Source of the DNA: Acinetobacter sp. NIPH 2699
GTDB lineage: Bacteria; Pseudomonadota; Gammaproteobacteria; Pseudomonadales; Moraxellaceae
Direction of reading: 5' to 3'
Assembly: GCF_022549355.1 (NCBI RefSeq)
Contig: NZ_JAKZGL010000012.1
Coordinates: 1-64,000, forward strand
DNA: 64,000 nt
Shown: positions 26,466 through 35,512 of the stretch, piece after piece
How the letters are laid out: the number at the start of each line of letters is the position of its first letter
Position numbering within the stretch: position 1 is the first letter of the stretch
The notes under the pieces: model-generated
What the model was told of the DNA's origin: nothing
What the model saw: the letters and a program-made list of their open reading frames with translations, nothing else
The model's database searches: none
Made by a program: the position numbers and the translations under genes

Positions 26466-27839
26466 ATGCACAACGATAAAATGCACAGTGATACTGATGC
26501 AACAATTTCAGCGGAACATCAATATTTAGGCATGAATAAAAATGTCATTTATGGTTTGCAACATGTACTGACCATGTATGGTGGGATTATTGCTCCGCCA
26601 TTGATTATTGGTGCTGCCGCGGGTTTAGATGCATCGGAAATTGGATTGTTGGTTGCTGCTGCGCTCTTTGTTGGTGGTATCGCGACCATGTTACAGACAT
26701 TGGGTTTTAAACATTTCGGGGCAAAGCTTCCTATTGTTCAGGGGGTATCTTTTGCAGGTGTTGCAACGATTCTAGCCATAGTGACCACAGGTGGCGGTTT
26801 GGCTTCTGCTTTTGGTGCCGTGATTGTGGCCTCACTGATTGGTTTATTGCTTGCACCATTCTTCTCAAAAATTATTCGGTTTTTCCCACCAGTGGTGACA
26901 GGCTGTGTGATTACCATGATTGGTCTTTCTCTTTTACCTGTCGCAATCCGTTGGATGATGGGGGGAAATCCGAAAGCTGAAAATTGGGGAGATCCTGCCA
27001 ATATTGGCTTGGCGGCGATGACTTTGGCGATTGTCATTCTCTTTAGTATGTTAAAGAGCCAATTATTGCGTCGATTAGCGATTTTAATTGCGATTATTCT
27101 AGGAACTATTCTTGCTTCCTTCGCTGGATTTGCTGATTTTTCCAAAGTCGCGAGTGGATCAATGTTTGCCTTTCCTCATATCTTTCATTTTGGTTTGCCT
27201 GTCTTTGAATTTACCGCGATTCTTTCCATGGTGATTGTCACCTTGGTAATTATGACCGAAACCACAGCAGATATTATTGCGATTGGCGAAATCGTGGGAA
27301 GTAAAGTGGATTCAAAACGTATCGGTGATGGTTTACGTGCAGATATGTTATCCAGTGCAGTTGCACCAATCTTTGGTTCATTTATGCAAACGGCATTTGC
27401 ACAAAATGTAGGGCTCGTTGCGATCACAGGGATTAAAAGTCGTTTTGTAGTGGCAACAGCGGGTGGGATTTTGGTTGTACTCGGTTTGCTACCTATCGTC
27501 GGGCGTTTAGTTGCCGCAATTCCAATGCCTGTTTTAGGTGGTGCTGGAATCGTACTGTTTGGCACCGTCGCAGCGAGCGGTATCCGTACTTTAGCAAAAG
27601 TGGATTATAACGATCATAAGAACTTGATTATCGTTGCCACTTCACTGGCAATCGGCATGATTCCAATCGCAAATCATGAATTTTATGCTCAATTTCCAAA
27701 ATGGGTCGGTACGCTATTACATTCAGGTATTAGCTCAGCATGTATTACCGCCATTTTACTCAACCTTTTATTTAACCATTTACCCTTTAGCAAAAAGTCA
27801 GTAGATAGTACGGCATTGCCAGTAAATTCAGGGCATTAA
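26466..27839 (+). CDS. NCS2 purine permease, probably urate/xanthine:H+ symporter
   Basis: A 457-residue nucleobase-cation symporter-2 with about 14 membrane segments. The NAT signature Q-N-x-G-x-x-x-x-T-G is present in 'FAQNVGLVAITGIKSRF', and the conserved 'ETTADIIAIGEI' (substrate-binding Glu in helix 8) precedes it. Family members UacT, XanQ and UapA take up urate and/or xanthine. It lies directly downstream of uraH in a urate operon, so urate is the most likely substrate, but xanthine cannot be excluded. Confidence 0.9.
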   Translation: MHNDKMHSDTDATISAEHQYLGMNKNVIYGLQHVLTMYGGIIAPPLIIGAAAGLDASEIGLLVAAALFVGGIATMLQTLGFKHFGAKLPIVQGVSFAGVATILAIVTTGGGLASAFGAVIVASLIGLLLAPFFSKIIRFFPPVVTGCVITMIGLSLLPVAIRWMMGGNPKAENWGDPANIGLAAMTLAIVILFSMLKSQLLRRLAILIAIILGTILASFAGFADFSKVASGSMFAFPHIFHFGLPVFEFTAILSMVIVTLVIMTETTADIIAIGEIVGSKVDSKRIGDGLRADMLSSAVAPIFGSFMQTAFAQNVGLVAITGIKSRFVVATAGGILVVLGLLPIVGRLVAAIPMPVLGGAGIVLFGTVAASGIRTLAKVDYNDHKNLIIVATSLAIGMIPIANHEFYAQFPKWVGTLLHSGISSACITAILLNLLFNHLPFSKKSVDSTALPVNSGH

Positions 27840-27993
27840 TGACACAATTTGGTTATTTTTATTTTCTAAAACTGTAACATTTTTTAATCATCCATCATTA
27901 AAAGTCGCTTATTCATTTTTGAATAGGTCTAGGGGAGTTTTGGCTTTTTAAAAGGTTTAAAGCGATTTTTTAATGACATATTCGGGGAACTTT

Positions 27994-29289
27994 ATGAGAA
28001 CTTTTACTTTAAAATCTGCGACTCTAGTGCTTGCAATGACCGCAGCAATGCAAAGTTGGGCAGTGGATACCAGTTTAAATGGTCTATTTAATTTAGAACA
28101 AGACTGTAACGTTAATGACAATTCAGTCAAAACAGTGCAACAAATGTTTGGCTGTGGCGCTGTACATGGTGTCGTTAAATCAGCGTACTACTCTTTAAAT
28201 AATGGCTATTTTGTCAATAACTTAAATCAAGATACAGTTGCGATTGGCGGTTATATCAAATACGAGACAGCACCATTTTATGGGGTGCAGGCAGCGATTG
28301 GTTATGACTTACAACGCCGTTTAGACGAGAAGAATAAAAATGATGAAGTCTCAGAATTAAAAGAAGATCGTGATGGTTTAGCGGAAGCTTATATTACTTG
28401 GAAAAATGATTTGGCTAGAGTGACCATTGGTAATCAGCGTCTCAATTTACCTTTTATGGGCGATTATGCAGACCGTCGTATTTTGATGGCTTTATATCAA
28501 GCAGCGGATATTCAGGTGGGGAACAATACAGATTTCTTGCGTCTAACCAAAGTCAATAAATTTAAAAGCTATGGCGATGATGCGTTTACCAAAACCACGC
28601 GTCAAAATGCCAATATTAAAACAGATGGGGTTTGGTCAATCGGTGCAGGGAAGAGTTTTGAGTTAGCCAATGACAAAAAATTAAAAATGCAGCTTTGGTA
28701 TCAAGATTATGAGGATTACACAGGTTTAATCTATACACAAGCCGATTTGGCATTTCCCAAACTGAATTATGCGCCTGAGTTTTCACTGCAATATATTTCA
28801 GGAAAAGATCAGGGAAAAGCGCTTGCTGGGGAAGTCAACAGCCAGATTTTGGGTGTTCAGGCAGCGTTTAAGGTGATGCCAACTGCAAGTCTTAAAGTGG
28901 CATATAACTATATCAAACCTGACCATGACAGTTATCTAAATGGTGCGCTTTTAACGCCTTATGCCACAAAAACATCTTCTGGTGAATTTTTTGCCCAGCC
29001 ATTTTTTACCAGTACCCAAGATTTAGGGGCTGGAAATGCCTTTATGCTGTCCTTAGAGGGTAAACTGACAGACCAAGTGATTGCGGGTACTCGCTATTCT
29101 TTTATGGACTTAAAGGAAAGTGCAGATGTTGCCAGTCGTAATCAATCTGAATATATGATTTTTGGTATCTATAATTTTACAGGTGCTTTAAAAGGTTTGA
29201 GCGTCAGTAATTTCTTTGGTATCCAAACCTCACCACGTTATGAAAAGGACTTTCTACAGAATCGTTTTGCCTTGAGTTATAAGTTCTAA
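27994..29289 (+). CDS. OprD-family outer-membrane porin
   Basis: A 431-residue porin starting at the ATG at 27994 (signal peptide MRTFTLKSATLVLAMTAAMQSWA); a start at 27973 is in frame but adds residues before a normal signal peptide. OprD-type features are 'YIKYETAPFYGVQAAIGYDLQ', 'TIGNQRLNLPFMGDYADRR' and the C-terminal 'QNRFALSYKF' ending in Phe. The family makes 18-stranded channels for small acids and amino acids. Its place after the purine permease suggests passage of purines or allantoin across the outer membrane. It is followed by a terminator. Confidence 0.85.
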   Translation: MRTFTLKSATLVLAMTAAMQSWAVDTSLNGLFNLEQDCNVNDNSVKTVQQMFGCGAVHGVVKSAYYSLNNGYFVNNLNQDTVAIGGYIKYETAPFYGVQAAIGYDLQRRLDEKNKNDEVSELKEDRDGLAEAYITWKNDLARVTIGNQRLNLPFMGDYADRRILMALYQAADIQVGNNTDFLRLTKVNKFKSYGDDAFTKTTRQNANIKTDGVWSIGAGKSFELANDKKLKMQLWYQDYEDYTGLIYTQADLAFPKLNYAPEFSLQYISGKDQGKALAGEVNSQILGVQAAFKVMPTASLKVAYNYIKPDHDSYLNGALLTPYATKTSSGEFFAQPFFTSTQDLGAGNAFMLSLEGKLTDQVIAGTRYSFMDLKESADVASRNQSEYMIFGIYNFTGALKGLSVSNFFGIQTSPRYEKDFLQNRFALSYKF

Positions 29290-29308
29290 AACGAATCTTA
29301 TGAATACG

Positions 29309-29340
29309 ACCTATTTCAAATGTGAAATAGGTTTTTTATT
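29309..29340 (+). terminator. Terminator of the uraD-uraH-permease-porin unit
   Basis: ACCTATTTCA-AATG-TGAAATAGGT (10-bp perfect stem, 4-nt loop) followed by TTTTTATTTT, 20 bp after the porin stop. Confidence 0.9.
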
Positions 29341-29381
29341 TTCCACTATATTTTTCTCACTGTTTTGATCTAACTCTGCAT

Positions 29382-29407
29382 AAAAAAAGCCCCCAATGAA
29401 GGGGGGA
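29382..29407 (-). terminator. Terminator of hpxO
   Basis: On the minus strand a C-rich/G-rich stem (five CG pairs around loop TTCATT) is followed by a run of seven T, 18 bases past the hpxO stop. Confidence 0.85.
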
Positions 29408-29424
29408 GTTAAAACTTTACTTTA

Positions 29425-30582
29425 TTAATCTAATGGATTTCCCACAATATTGCTAATGATTCCTTGCATAATATGTGAACCTTGTTCCTGATACAGGGAT
29501 TGATACCATTCTTCAGTCACTTTTTGATCTTTCATATGGGTCACATCACAACGTTTACGTGCACGTAATACCATTTCTTTGGTTCGATCATTACGTTTGT
29601 TTTGGTATCTTTCCAGTGCATCATCTAAACCAAAAGTATTTATCTGCAAAGCACGTGCCAAGTAAATGGCATCTTCAATGGCTTGGCAACCACCTTGTCC
29701 AATATCAGGTGTTGTACTGTGGGCTGCATCACCGAGTAAAACCACTCGACCTTTATAAAAATTCATAAAAGGTTCAATATCATGTATTTCGACACGATTG
29801 GTTTTTTGCTCGTCCAAAGTATCAATCAATCTTTGGACTGGAGCACACCAACCATTAAAATATTTCTTTAAATCTTGCTTATAGCATTCACGTTGATTGG
29901 GTAGACCCGCATCTAAAGGCACATCGAAGAAGAAATAAAAACGGTTTTGTGCGACAGGCATGAGTGACACTCGTTTTCCTTCACCCACATAAGTGGTCCA
30001 TTGCTGTGCAGGGGCAATATTCTCATCTATGTCTACTAAACCATTCCAATTTACATAACCTGCATAACGACGTTCGACTTGATAACCAAGTACAAATTTA
30101 CGGGTGATGGAATGGGTGCCATCTGCACCAATCAGTAAATCGGCTTTTATTTGGGAACCATCTTCAAAATGGAGAGTAACATCATCTTGATGATCTTCAA
30201 TTCCAGTCATTTTCATAGCAAGTTTGATATCTTCAAAACCAAACTGTTGCATGAGAAGCTGTTGTAAATCTGCACGAGCGACAGGATAGGCACGTTGTCC
30301 AACTTCTTTATAGAGAGGTGTTAAGCTAAATTGGGTCATGCTTTGTTGCGTGAGTCCATCGATATAGGCAAGGGATTCCATTTGCCCACCTAAGGTCTGA
30401 ATTTGCTCAGTTAAACCGAGATAGTTCAGACATTTGACACCATTGGACCAAAGAGAAATCGCTGCACCCACTGGTCGAATTTCAGCAGCTTGTTCGTAGA
30501 TCGTAACCTGATGACCAAATTTCTTTAAAGCGATACCAGCAGTTAAACCGCCCATACCAGCACCTACAATCGCAATATTCAT
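29425..30582 (-). CDS. hpxO: FAD-dependent urate hydroxylase
   Basis: A 385-residue flavoprotein monooxygenase that hydroxylates urate to 5-hydroxyisourate using NADH and oxygen, replacing uricase. The Rossmann FAD motif is '[18 protein letters not shown]' (residues 7-24), followed by '[23 protein letters not shown]', 'LIGADGTHS' and the second FAD motif '[18 protein letters not shown]'. '[17 protein letters not shown]' and '[11 protein letters not shown]' closely follow Klebsiella HpxO as I recall it. It forms its own unit with a sigma-54 promoter at 30631-30646 on the minus strand. Confidence 0.93.
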   Translation of the reverse strand: MNIAIVGAGMGGLTAGIALKKFGHQVTIYEQAAEIRPVGAAISLWSNGVKCLNYLGLTEQIQTLGGQMESLAYIDGLTQQSMTQFSLTPLYKEVGQRAYPVARADLQQLLMQQFGFEDIKLAMKMTGIEDHQDDVTLHFEDGSQIKADLLIGADGTHSITRKFVLGYQVERRYAGYVNWNGLVDIDENIAPAQQWTTYVGEGKRVSLMPVAQNRFYFFFDVPLDAGLPNQRECYKQDLKKYFNGWCAPVQRLIDTLDEQKTNRVEIHDIEPFMNFYKGRVVLLGDAAHSTTPDIGQGGCQAIEDAIYLARALQINTFGLDDALERYQNKRNDRTKEMVLRARKRCDVTHMKDQKVTEEWYQSLYQEQGSHIMQGIISNIVGNPLD

Positions 30583-30630
30583 CGTTTAGATCCTGATTGT
30601 TAAAAATATAAAATTTCTAAACAGTCTTAA

Positions 30631-30646
30631 GCGAGAATTGTGCCAG
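30631..30646 (-). promoter_or_regulatory. Sigma-54 promoter of hpxO
   Basis: Read on the minus strand, TGGCACAATTCTCGCT has GG-N10-GC spacing and a perfect TGGCAC -24 box; the -12 box is TCGCT where TTGCT is ideal. The predicted start is near 30620, about 38 bp before the ATG. Confidence 0.75.
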
Positions 30647-30664
30647 TTTTTAGCTTGTGGTTTT

Positions 30665-30679
30665 ACTGGTCATACCAGT
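30665..30679. promoter_or_regulatory. GntR/FadR-type operator before hpxO
   Basis: ACTGGTCATACCAGT: a palindrome (ACTGGT…ACCAGT) matching the sites at 25543 and 31840. Relative to the predicted hpxO start it lies at about -45 to -59, upstream of the sigma-54 promoter, so here the regulator may interfere with activator looping or act positively. Confidence 0.75.
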
Positions 30680-30889
30680 TATTATGCCTTATAAAATAGC
30701 AGTAATAGGAAAGGTGCGTTGATGTGGTTCGAAGCATGGGGCAAAGTGGTGCATTAATAAAAGTTCAAGTTTTTATCTAAAGTAGAAATAAGATTTTTCT
30801 TAAATTAATGTGATTACGATAGGCTACATATTTTAAAACATTTTATAAAAAACTTAATTCGGTAGACTTTAAGACGATAAATTTTTACC

Positions 30890-30982
30890 TTACTTTTGAG
30901 AGATCAAAAGTAACAAAAATCCTTTGTTTAGCTGATGGTACTTCCCTGATACCACAGCTAAACAGGCGGCATCCATGCCGCC
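30890..30982 (+). repeat. Structured intergenic repeat, copy B (three hairpins)
   Basis: Same three-hairpin layout as 12477-12566. H1 is 30890-30899 with 30904-30913 (loop GAGA). H2 is GTTTAGCTG (30926-30934) with CAGCTAAAC (30955-30963), plus inner TGGTA/TACCA. H3 is GGCGGCAT-CC-ATGCCGCC at 30965-30982. Compared with copy A, H1 swaps a C-G pair for G-C, H2 swaps GG/CC for TA/TA, and H3 swaps A-T for G-C. Loops and linkers are largely conserved. Confidence 0.85.
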
Positions 30983-31030
30983 AGTCACGATAGTCAATAA
31001 AGTTTATATTCAAATTAAATGTGGGGCTTT

Positions 31031-31744
31031 TTAAGCATTCTCATGTCGAGAAAAATACACACCAGCCCTTTGCGCAGCACCGATGATATGGGCTTGCATG
31101 GCTTTTTCAGCGGCAGCAGCATCTTGTTTAAACAAGGCTTGTAAAATAACGTCATGCTCTTGAATAGTTTTAAAAGCAAGATTGGGTTGTACAAAGGGGA
31201 GAATCTGGCTTTTTTTCATCCATTCAGTATGCATTTTAAGTGTCTGAATAATAGACTGATTATGACTGAGTTCAATAATATGTTGGTGAAAAGCGTAATC
31301 AAATTCAGAAGCAGCTTGCCAATTTTGTTCTTTGATTGAAGTCGAGAGCGCTTCATAGTGTTGTTTTAAGATATTTTTATCATTTTCGGTTAAATACTCG
31401 CAGGCGAGGAGAGCACAAAAGCCTTCTAATACATAGCGTAATTGATAGAAATCTTTTAAAGAAACTCGATGTTCACCTTCCCATTGTTCCGCTGCTTTAC
31501 TATGTTGTGAAATGACATAGACCCCTTTACCTGCCTTGATTTCTAATAATCCTAAAGCTGCGAGACGCGTTAAGGCTTCTCGTAAAGAAGCACGACTGAT
31601 GCCTAATTGGATGGCTAAATCACGTTGAGAGGGTAAAGCAGAACCGATCGTGTAAGTGCCTTGTTGAATGCGTTGATGAATGACTTCCACAGCTTGCTCA
31701 GTCACCTGAGATGATTTTCCATTGAGCATTGCTTGTGGGCTCAT
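31031..31744 (-). CDS. GntR-family (FadR/FCD) regulator of purine catabolism
   Basis: A 237-residue regulator. The N-terminal winged helix is 'YTIGSALPSQRDLAIQLGISRASLREALTRLAALGLLEIKAGKGVYV' (GntR pattern), and the rest is a helical FCD ligand-binding domain with 'FDYAFHQHIIELSHN' and 'HDVILQALFKQD', where metal-binding Asp/His residues usually sit. The gene lies between hpxO and alc. Three TGGTnnnACCA-type palindromes occur in front of the urate/allantoate units, which is the FadR-subfamily operator type, so it likely controls all three. The effector is unknown; urate, allantoin or allantoate are natural guesses. Confidence 0.85.
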   Translation of the reverse strand: MSPQAMLNGKSSQVTEQAVEVIHQRIQQGTYTIGSALPSQRDLAIQLGISRASLREALTRLAALGLLEIKAGKGVYVISQHSKAAEQWEGEHRVSLKDFYQLRYVLEGFCALLACEYLTENDKNILKQHYEALSTSIKEQNWQAASEFDYAFHQHIIELSHNQSIIQTLKMHTEWMKKSQILPFVQPNLAFKTIQEHDVILQALFKQDAAAAEKAMQAHIIGAAQRAGVYFSRHENA

Positions 31745-31839
31745 CCGTAACGTATCCTAAATAAAATAAACAATTTGATTCTACACAAAATTTATAAATT
31801 AAGATTGATTCAGCGTAAATTTAAGTAGAGTTTTTACAA

Positions 31840-31852
31840 CAGGTCAGACCAG
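31840..31852. promoter_or_regulatory. GntR/FadR-type operator before alc
   Basis: CAGGTCAGACCAG is the near-palindromic counterpart of CTGGTCTGACCAG (one mismatch on the reverse strand). It directly abuts the -24 box of the alc sigma-54 promoter and lies 96 bp upstream of the divergent gntR start, so autoregulation is also possible. Confidence 0.75.
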
Positions 31853-31853
31853 T

Positions 31854-31869
31854 TGGACTGGTTTTTGCT
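31854..31869 (+). promoter_or_regulatory. Sigma-54 promoter of alc-allA
   Basis: TGGACTGGTTTTTGCT keeps GG-N10-GC and a perfect TTGCT -12 box; the -24 box is TGGACT, weaker than TGGCAC. The predicted start is near 31880, 26 bp before the ATG. Confidence 0.68.
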
Positions 31870-31905
31870 TATAATAAACGAAATGAAAATATTTAGGATT
31901 GATCA

Positions 31906-32910
31906 ATGACGGTGCATATTGCTAAAGCAGTCACTTTACCAGACAACTTACAGGGTTTAACCAATTTAGCTGATGCGCGTATTGGTGCGATGATTGTCTC
32001 TTGTTCAGATGAGTTTTTCGCAAGCGCGGAAAGAATGCTGCAAACTGAACCAGCCAAGTTTGTCGAAGGTAAATTTGATGATCATGGTAAATGGATGGAT
32101 GGATGGGAAACTCGCCGTAAACGTGAAGCGGGGTATGATTGGTGTATTGTTCGTTTAGGGGTAACAGGAACAGTATCAGGCTTTGATATTGATACGTCCT
32201 TTTTTACGGGAAATTATCCTGCTTCTGCATCAATTGAAGGATGCTATGCACCTGATGAGCAACTGGAAAATATAACTTGGGTTTCATTGCTCGAAAATTC
32301 GGTTTTGTCTCCAGATCATCATCATTTTTTTAATTGTGAAGCACATAAAATCACTCATATTCGTCTCAATATCTTCCCTGATGGTGGTGTTGCTCGCTTA
32401 CGTGTGTATGGAAATGTCGTTTTAGAGAATATAGATACAGCTCAACACATTGATCTGGTCGGCTTAAAGAATGGTGGACGCATCGTAGCATTTAGTGATG
32501 CACATTATGGACATCCCAATAATCTACTTAGCCCTGATCGTGGAATCAATATGGGCGATGGTTGGGAAACTAAACGTCGCCGTGCACCTGGGTTTGACTG
32601 GTGCATTATTGCTTTAGGTCAAGCTGGGCAAGTTGAGAAAATAGAAATTGATACAGCGCATTTTAAAGGTAATTATCCTGCATTTTGTTCGATTCAAGCC
32701 GCTTATGTTGAAGATGCAACGGATGCACAATTGATTCCTCAAAGTATGTTTTGGCCTTTCTTAATTGAACAACAACCTTTATCAATGGATGCTATTCACG
32801 AATATATTGCTGAAATTATTCAGCATCAAAAAGTGAATTATATTCGGGTCAATATGATTCCTGATGGTGGGATTAGTCGGATTCGTTTGTGGGGAAAGAT
32901 TACTGAATGA
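31906..32910 (+). CDS. alc: Allantoicase
   Basis: A 334-residue allantoicase made of two similar halves, both with the motif G-D-G/M-D-G-W-E-T-(K)RRxx-G-(Y/F)DWC-I ('MDGWETRRKREAGYDWCIVRLG' in the first half, 'GDGWETKRRRAPGFDWCIIALG' in the second). Each half also has 'FFTGNYPASASIEG' or 'HFKGNYPAFCSIQA', and 'NIFPDGGVARLRVYG' or 'NMIPDGGISRIRLWG'. It hydrolyses allantoate to ureidoglycolate and urea. allA follows 58 bp later in the same unit. Confidence 0.95.
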   Translation: MTVHIAKAVTLPDNLQGLTNLADARIGAMIVSCSDEFFASAERMLQTEPAKFVEGKFDDHGKWMDGWETRRKREAGYDWCIVRLGVTGTVSGFDIDTSFFTGNYPASASIEGCYAPDEQLENITWVSLLENSVLSPDHHHFFNCEAHKITHIRLNIFPDGGVARLRVYGNVVLENIDTAQHIDLVGLKNGGRIVAFSDAHYGHPNNLLSPDRGINMGDGWETKRRRAPGFDWCIIALGQAGQVEKIEIDTAHFKGNYPAFCSIQAAYVEDATDAQLIPQSMFWPFLIEQQPLSMDAIHEYIAEIIQHQKVNYIRVNMIPDGGISRIRLWGKITE

Positions 32911-32968
32911 TTTAGATACGTAAAAGTTAAAAGTCTTTATCTCTAAATTTAAAATGTGAAGATAGTCT

Positions 32969-33478
32969 ATGCATGAAAAAAATATCCAGATTCAGCCCTT
33001 AACTCAGGAAAACTTTGCACCTTTTGGTGATGTGATTGAAAAGAGTGGCAAAGACTTTATCCCCATCAATCAGGGCTTGACTGAGCGTTATCATGCACTG
33101 TCTTTGGCACAGGTGTCAGGTGAAAATGTGGCAGTAGCTATGAGTATTTTTCATAATCTATTCGCCACAGCAATTCCTTTCCAAATTGAGATGTTGGAAC
33201 GACATCCTTACGGTTCACAATCCTTTATTCCATTGCAACAGCAGCAGTTTGTGATTGTAGTCGCGTTGCCTTTAGATGAGACACAACCCGATGAGCAACA
33301 GATTTATGCTTTTCTCAGCAATGGGAAACAGGGCATCACTTATCATCAAGGAGTGTGGCATCATCCATTAATCACATTGGAAGCTGAAAGTGACTTTTTA
33401 GTGGTTGATCGTATTGGTGGTGGTCAGAATTGTGATGTATATCCTTTGTCTCAACCACACTGGGTTGTTGACCTTTAA
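32969..33478 (+). CDS. allA: Ureidoglycolate lyase
   Basis: A 169-residue cupin-like protein that splits ureidoglycolate into glyoxylate and urea. Family marks are 'LTQENFAPFGDVIE' at the N-terminus, 'MLERHPYGSQSFIPL' and 'GITYHQGVWHHPL'. It completes the urate pathway: HpxO, UraH, UraD, PuuE, Alc, AllA. No urease genes are in the window, so the fate of urea is not shown. Confidence 0.93.
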   Translation: MHEKNIQIQPLTQENFAPFGDVIEKSGKDFIPINQGLTERYHALSLAQVSGENVAVAMSIFHNLFATAIPFQIEMLERHPYGSQSFIPLQQQQFVIVVALPLDETQPDEQQIYAFLSNGKQGITYHQGVWHHPLITLEAESDFLVVDRIGGGQNCDVYPLSQPHWVVDL

Positions 33479-33612
33479 ATGAATATACTTGCTCTAGAAT
33501 ATTGGAGTATGAGCATTTTTAATTTAGAATGTACTACCATATTTCTATTTATGTATCTTTATTTTTATAACTCAGATTGTTTTGAGGAAAAAGCAACAAA
33601 TATTAATTTTAT

Positions 33613-34380
33613 ATGTCAACTAACCGTTATTTAGCAAGGGAATTACTTGCACAACATACTCGGCAAAAAAAGCAAAAAAAGCTAGAACAACGACGTTTAT
33701 TGCTCGAGCAAAAAGCTAAACAAAAAAAACAGGATCAAAGGCTTTTGTTTTTTGGATTTGGTTTATTCTCACTACCATTATTTTTATTTCCAGCATATCC
33801 AAAGAATCAATGGCAGTATGATCTTTATCGTTATATCACTGAGGAAATGTTTATTATTGTTGGTACTAAAGGACCATTGCCTTTTTTTACTATTCTTTCA
33901 AGCATTTATACCACTTTGGTAATGATGGTTTTTTGCTGTTATCTATTTTTTTTATTGATCAAAAAATTCAGAATAAACAAAGAATTCCAAGAGTTCGTCT
34001 ATAGTAAATTTTTTCAGGCTGAATTTGAGTCTTCTAAGAGGTATCCATGGCTTGAAAAACCATTAATCAAGAAAATAATTGTTTCTGGTATGTTTTTATT
34101 ATGTCTCTTAATGGGAGTTTTACATTTTATTTTTGATGAGATTTCATTTAAGACAGGTAGTCGGAGAGGTGCTTTAATTGAATTTAGTTACAATTATAAG
34201 ATTGGAGTTATTTTCTGGGAGTTTATCTTTAGCATATTTACAATATTTCCATTCTTTTATTTTGGGCTTTTCACGATTTATCTATTCAACTACTTTTTCC
34301 GAGGATTGGGAACAGGAAAAATTATTATCCCACTGAAAACAATAAGGAAACGGAAGAGGAGAGGCAAAAGAAAAAATTGA
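33613..34380 (+). CDS. Hypothetical membrane protein with a charged N-terminal coiled coil
   Basis: A 255-residue protein I do not recognise. Residues ~10-40 are very rich in Lys, Gln, Arg and Glu and should form an exposed helix or coiled coil. About four hydrophobic segments follow (near 47-60, 93-117, 152-172 and 195-225), and the C-terminus ends in a basic tail (KTIRKRKRRGKRKN). Codon use is AT-rich and A-runs are frequent. There is no clear Shine-Dalgarno at the ATG. It stands between allA and a convergent oxygenase gene with no operon partner. Confidence 0.6.
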   Translation: MSTNRYLARELLAQHTRQKKQKKLEQRRLLLEQKAKQKKQDQRLLFFGFGLFSLPLFLFPAYPKNQWQYDLYRYITEEMFIIVGTKGPLPFFTILSSIYTTLVMMVFCCYLFFLLIKKFRINKEFQEFVYSKFFQAEFESSKRYPWLEKPLIKKIIVSGMFLLCLLMGVLHFIFDEISFKTGSRRGALIEFSYNYKIGVIFWEFIFSIFTIFPFFYFGLFTIYLFNYFFRGLGTGKIIIPLKTIRKRKRRGKRKN

Positions 34381-34498
34381 ACTTATTATTCAAGTTTAAC
34401 ATTTTGCCTCAAATTTAGTCCATTAATTACATAGATGAAAAATTTTGTATTTCCATTCGTTGATTCGGAAGTCACAAATGTATTGAATGTTTATCAAC

Positions 34499-35512
34499 TT
34501 AATACTTCCCTTTAAAATTTGCACTAATTCGTTGTTTTAAATACTCTTTTGCCGTAATGGCTGGATATTTGTTTTGAGGGCTTTCAATCAGCACATCTTC
34601 ATTGGCCTGACAAAAGAATGCCAAACTATAACGTGCACCTTGATATTCATGTGCTTCAGGATTTTTCACACGATGGAAATTAGAGGGGAGTTGATCATCG
34701 CTCCAGCGCATCAGCATATCACCGATATTACACGTGATCACATCATCTCGTGGTTCGATACTGGTCCATTGCTGTTGTTCCATATCTTTACCAGGACAGA
34801 CTTGTAAACCACCTTGTCCTTTACGTTGGAACAATAAAGTTAAACAATCAAAATCGGTATGAGCCCCAGCACGCCATAAACCCAATTGATCTTTAAGTGC
34901 AGGATCAATGGCATAGTAGTGCAACATGCGTAACGTGCTTTGGTAAGTTTCTTGATCAGGGTCATGGGCAAGGGCAAAGAAATTATCTGCAAAACCCAGT
35001 TTATAGGCAAAACAGGATAAAATTTTCATACCGACCTGCCAACAGGCTTGTTCAAACTCAAGCATGGTATTTTTGAAATCAGGTAGTTCCTGTTCGCTTG
35101 GGTAGAGTCCTGTCATCCTTGGGCGGGTAATTTGATAGGATTCTTTCTGATCTGGAGTACTGGTGGATGGGCGAATCTGGGCTTTACTTTCCCAACCAGC
35201 ATTACGATTTAAAGGGTATTGCGCTTTGACGTGTTCAGGGAGATGAAAAAACTTTTGTGTCATGTCAAAAGCATTTTGAATTTGATCAAGATCAATGCCA
35301 TGATTTGAGACTTGGAAAAAACCAATATCTGTCGCAGCAGACCAAAGCTGATCTGCAATTTCATTTTTACGCTGTTCAAAATCAGACAAATCAATGATTC
35401 GTACTTCACGTTCAAAGGTTTCTTGACCGAAAGCTCCCATACGGGATTCTTTTTGCAATTCTTCTAAGCTGTAGTGGTTTTCAGCTACATTGGTCATATT
35501 CGCGCTATTCAT
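34499..35512 (-). CDS. 2-oxoglutarate/Fe(II)-dependent oxygenase, isopenicillin N synthase-like
   Basis: A 337-residue non-haem iron oxygenase from the ATG at 35512 (GAGG seven bases upstream; a start at 35539 adds nine residues). The N-terminal DIOX_N domain is 'VRIIDLSDFEQRKNEIADQLWSAATDIGFFQVSNHGID'. The double-stranded beta-helix core has the iron triad: His-x-Asp in 'GAHTDFDCLTLLFQ' and His in 'SNFHRVKNP', with the 2-oxoglutarate-binding Arg-x-Ser in 'GARYSLAFF'. Substrate is unknown. It is divergent from the ABC importer operon and surrounded by purine genes, so hydroxylation or demethylation of a purine-like compound is a reasonable guess. Confidence 0.82.
   Translation of the reverse strand: MNSANMTNVAENHYSLEELQKESRMGAFGQETFEREVRIIDLSDFEQRKNEIADQLWSAATDIGFFQVSNHGIDLDQIQNAFDMTQKFFHLPEHVKAQYPLNRNAGWESKAQIRPSTSTPDQKESYQITRPRMTGLYPSEQELPDFKNTMLEFEQACWQVGMKILSCFAYKLGFADNFFALAHDPDQETYQSTLRMLHYYAIDPALKDQLGLWRAGAHTDFDCLTLLFQRKGQGGLQVCPGKDMEQQQWTSIEPRDDVITCNIGDMLMRWSDDQLPSNFHRVKNPEAHEYQGARYSLAFFCQANEDVLIESPQNKYPAITAKEYLKQRISANFKGKY

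Larger units (their letters stand above)
30583..31030. other. 448-bp hpxO-gntR intergenic region
   Basis: It holds the hpxO promoter and operator near the left end, an AT-rich middle without coding sense, and copy B of the three-hairpin repeat at 30890-30982 just downstream of the gntR stop. Confidence 0.7.

Noticed and set aside
26738..27565. Two long minus-strand open frames inside the purine permease gene
   Set aside because: Shadows of a coding sequence with biased codon use; Pro/Ile/Lys-rich translations match no family.
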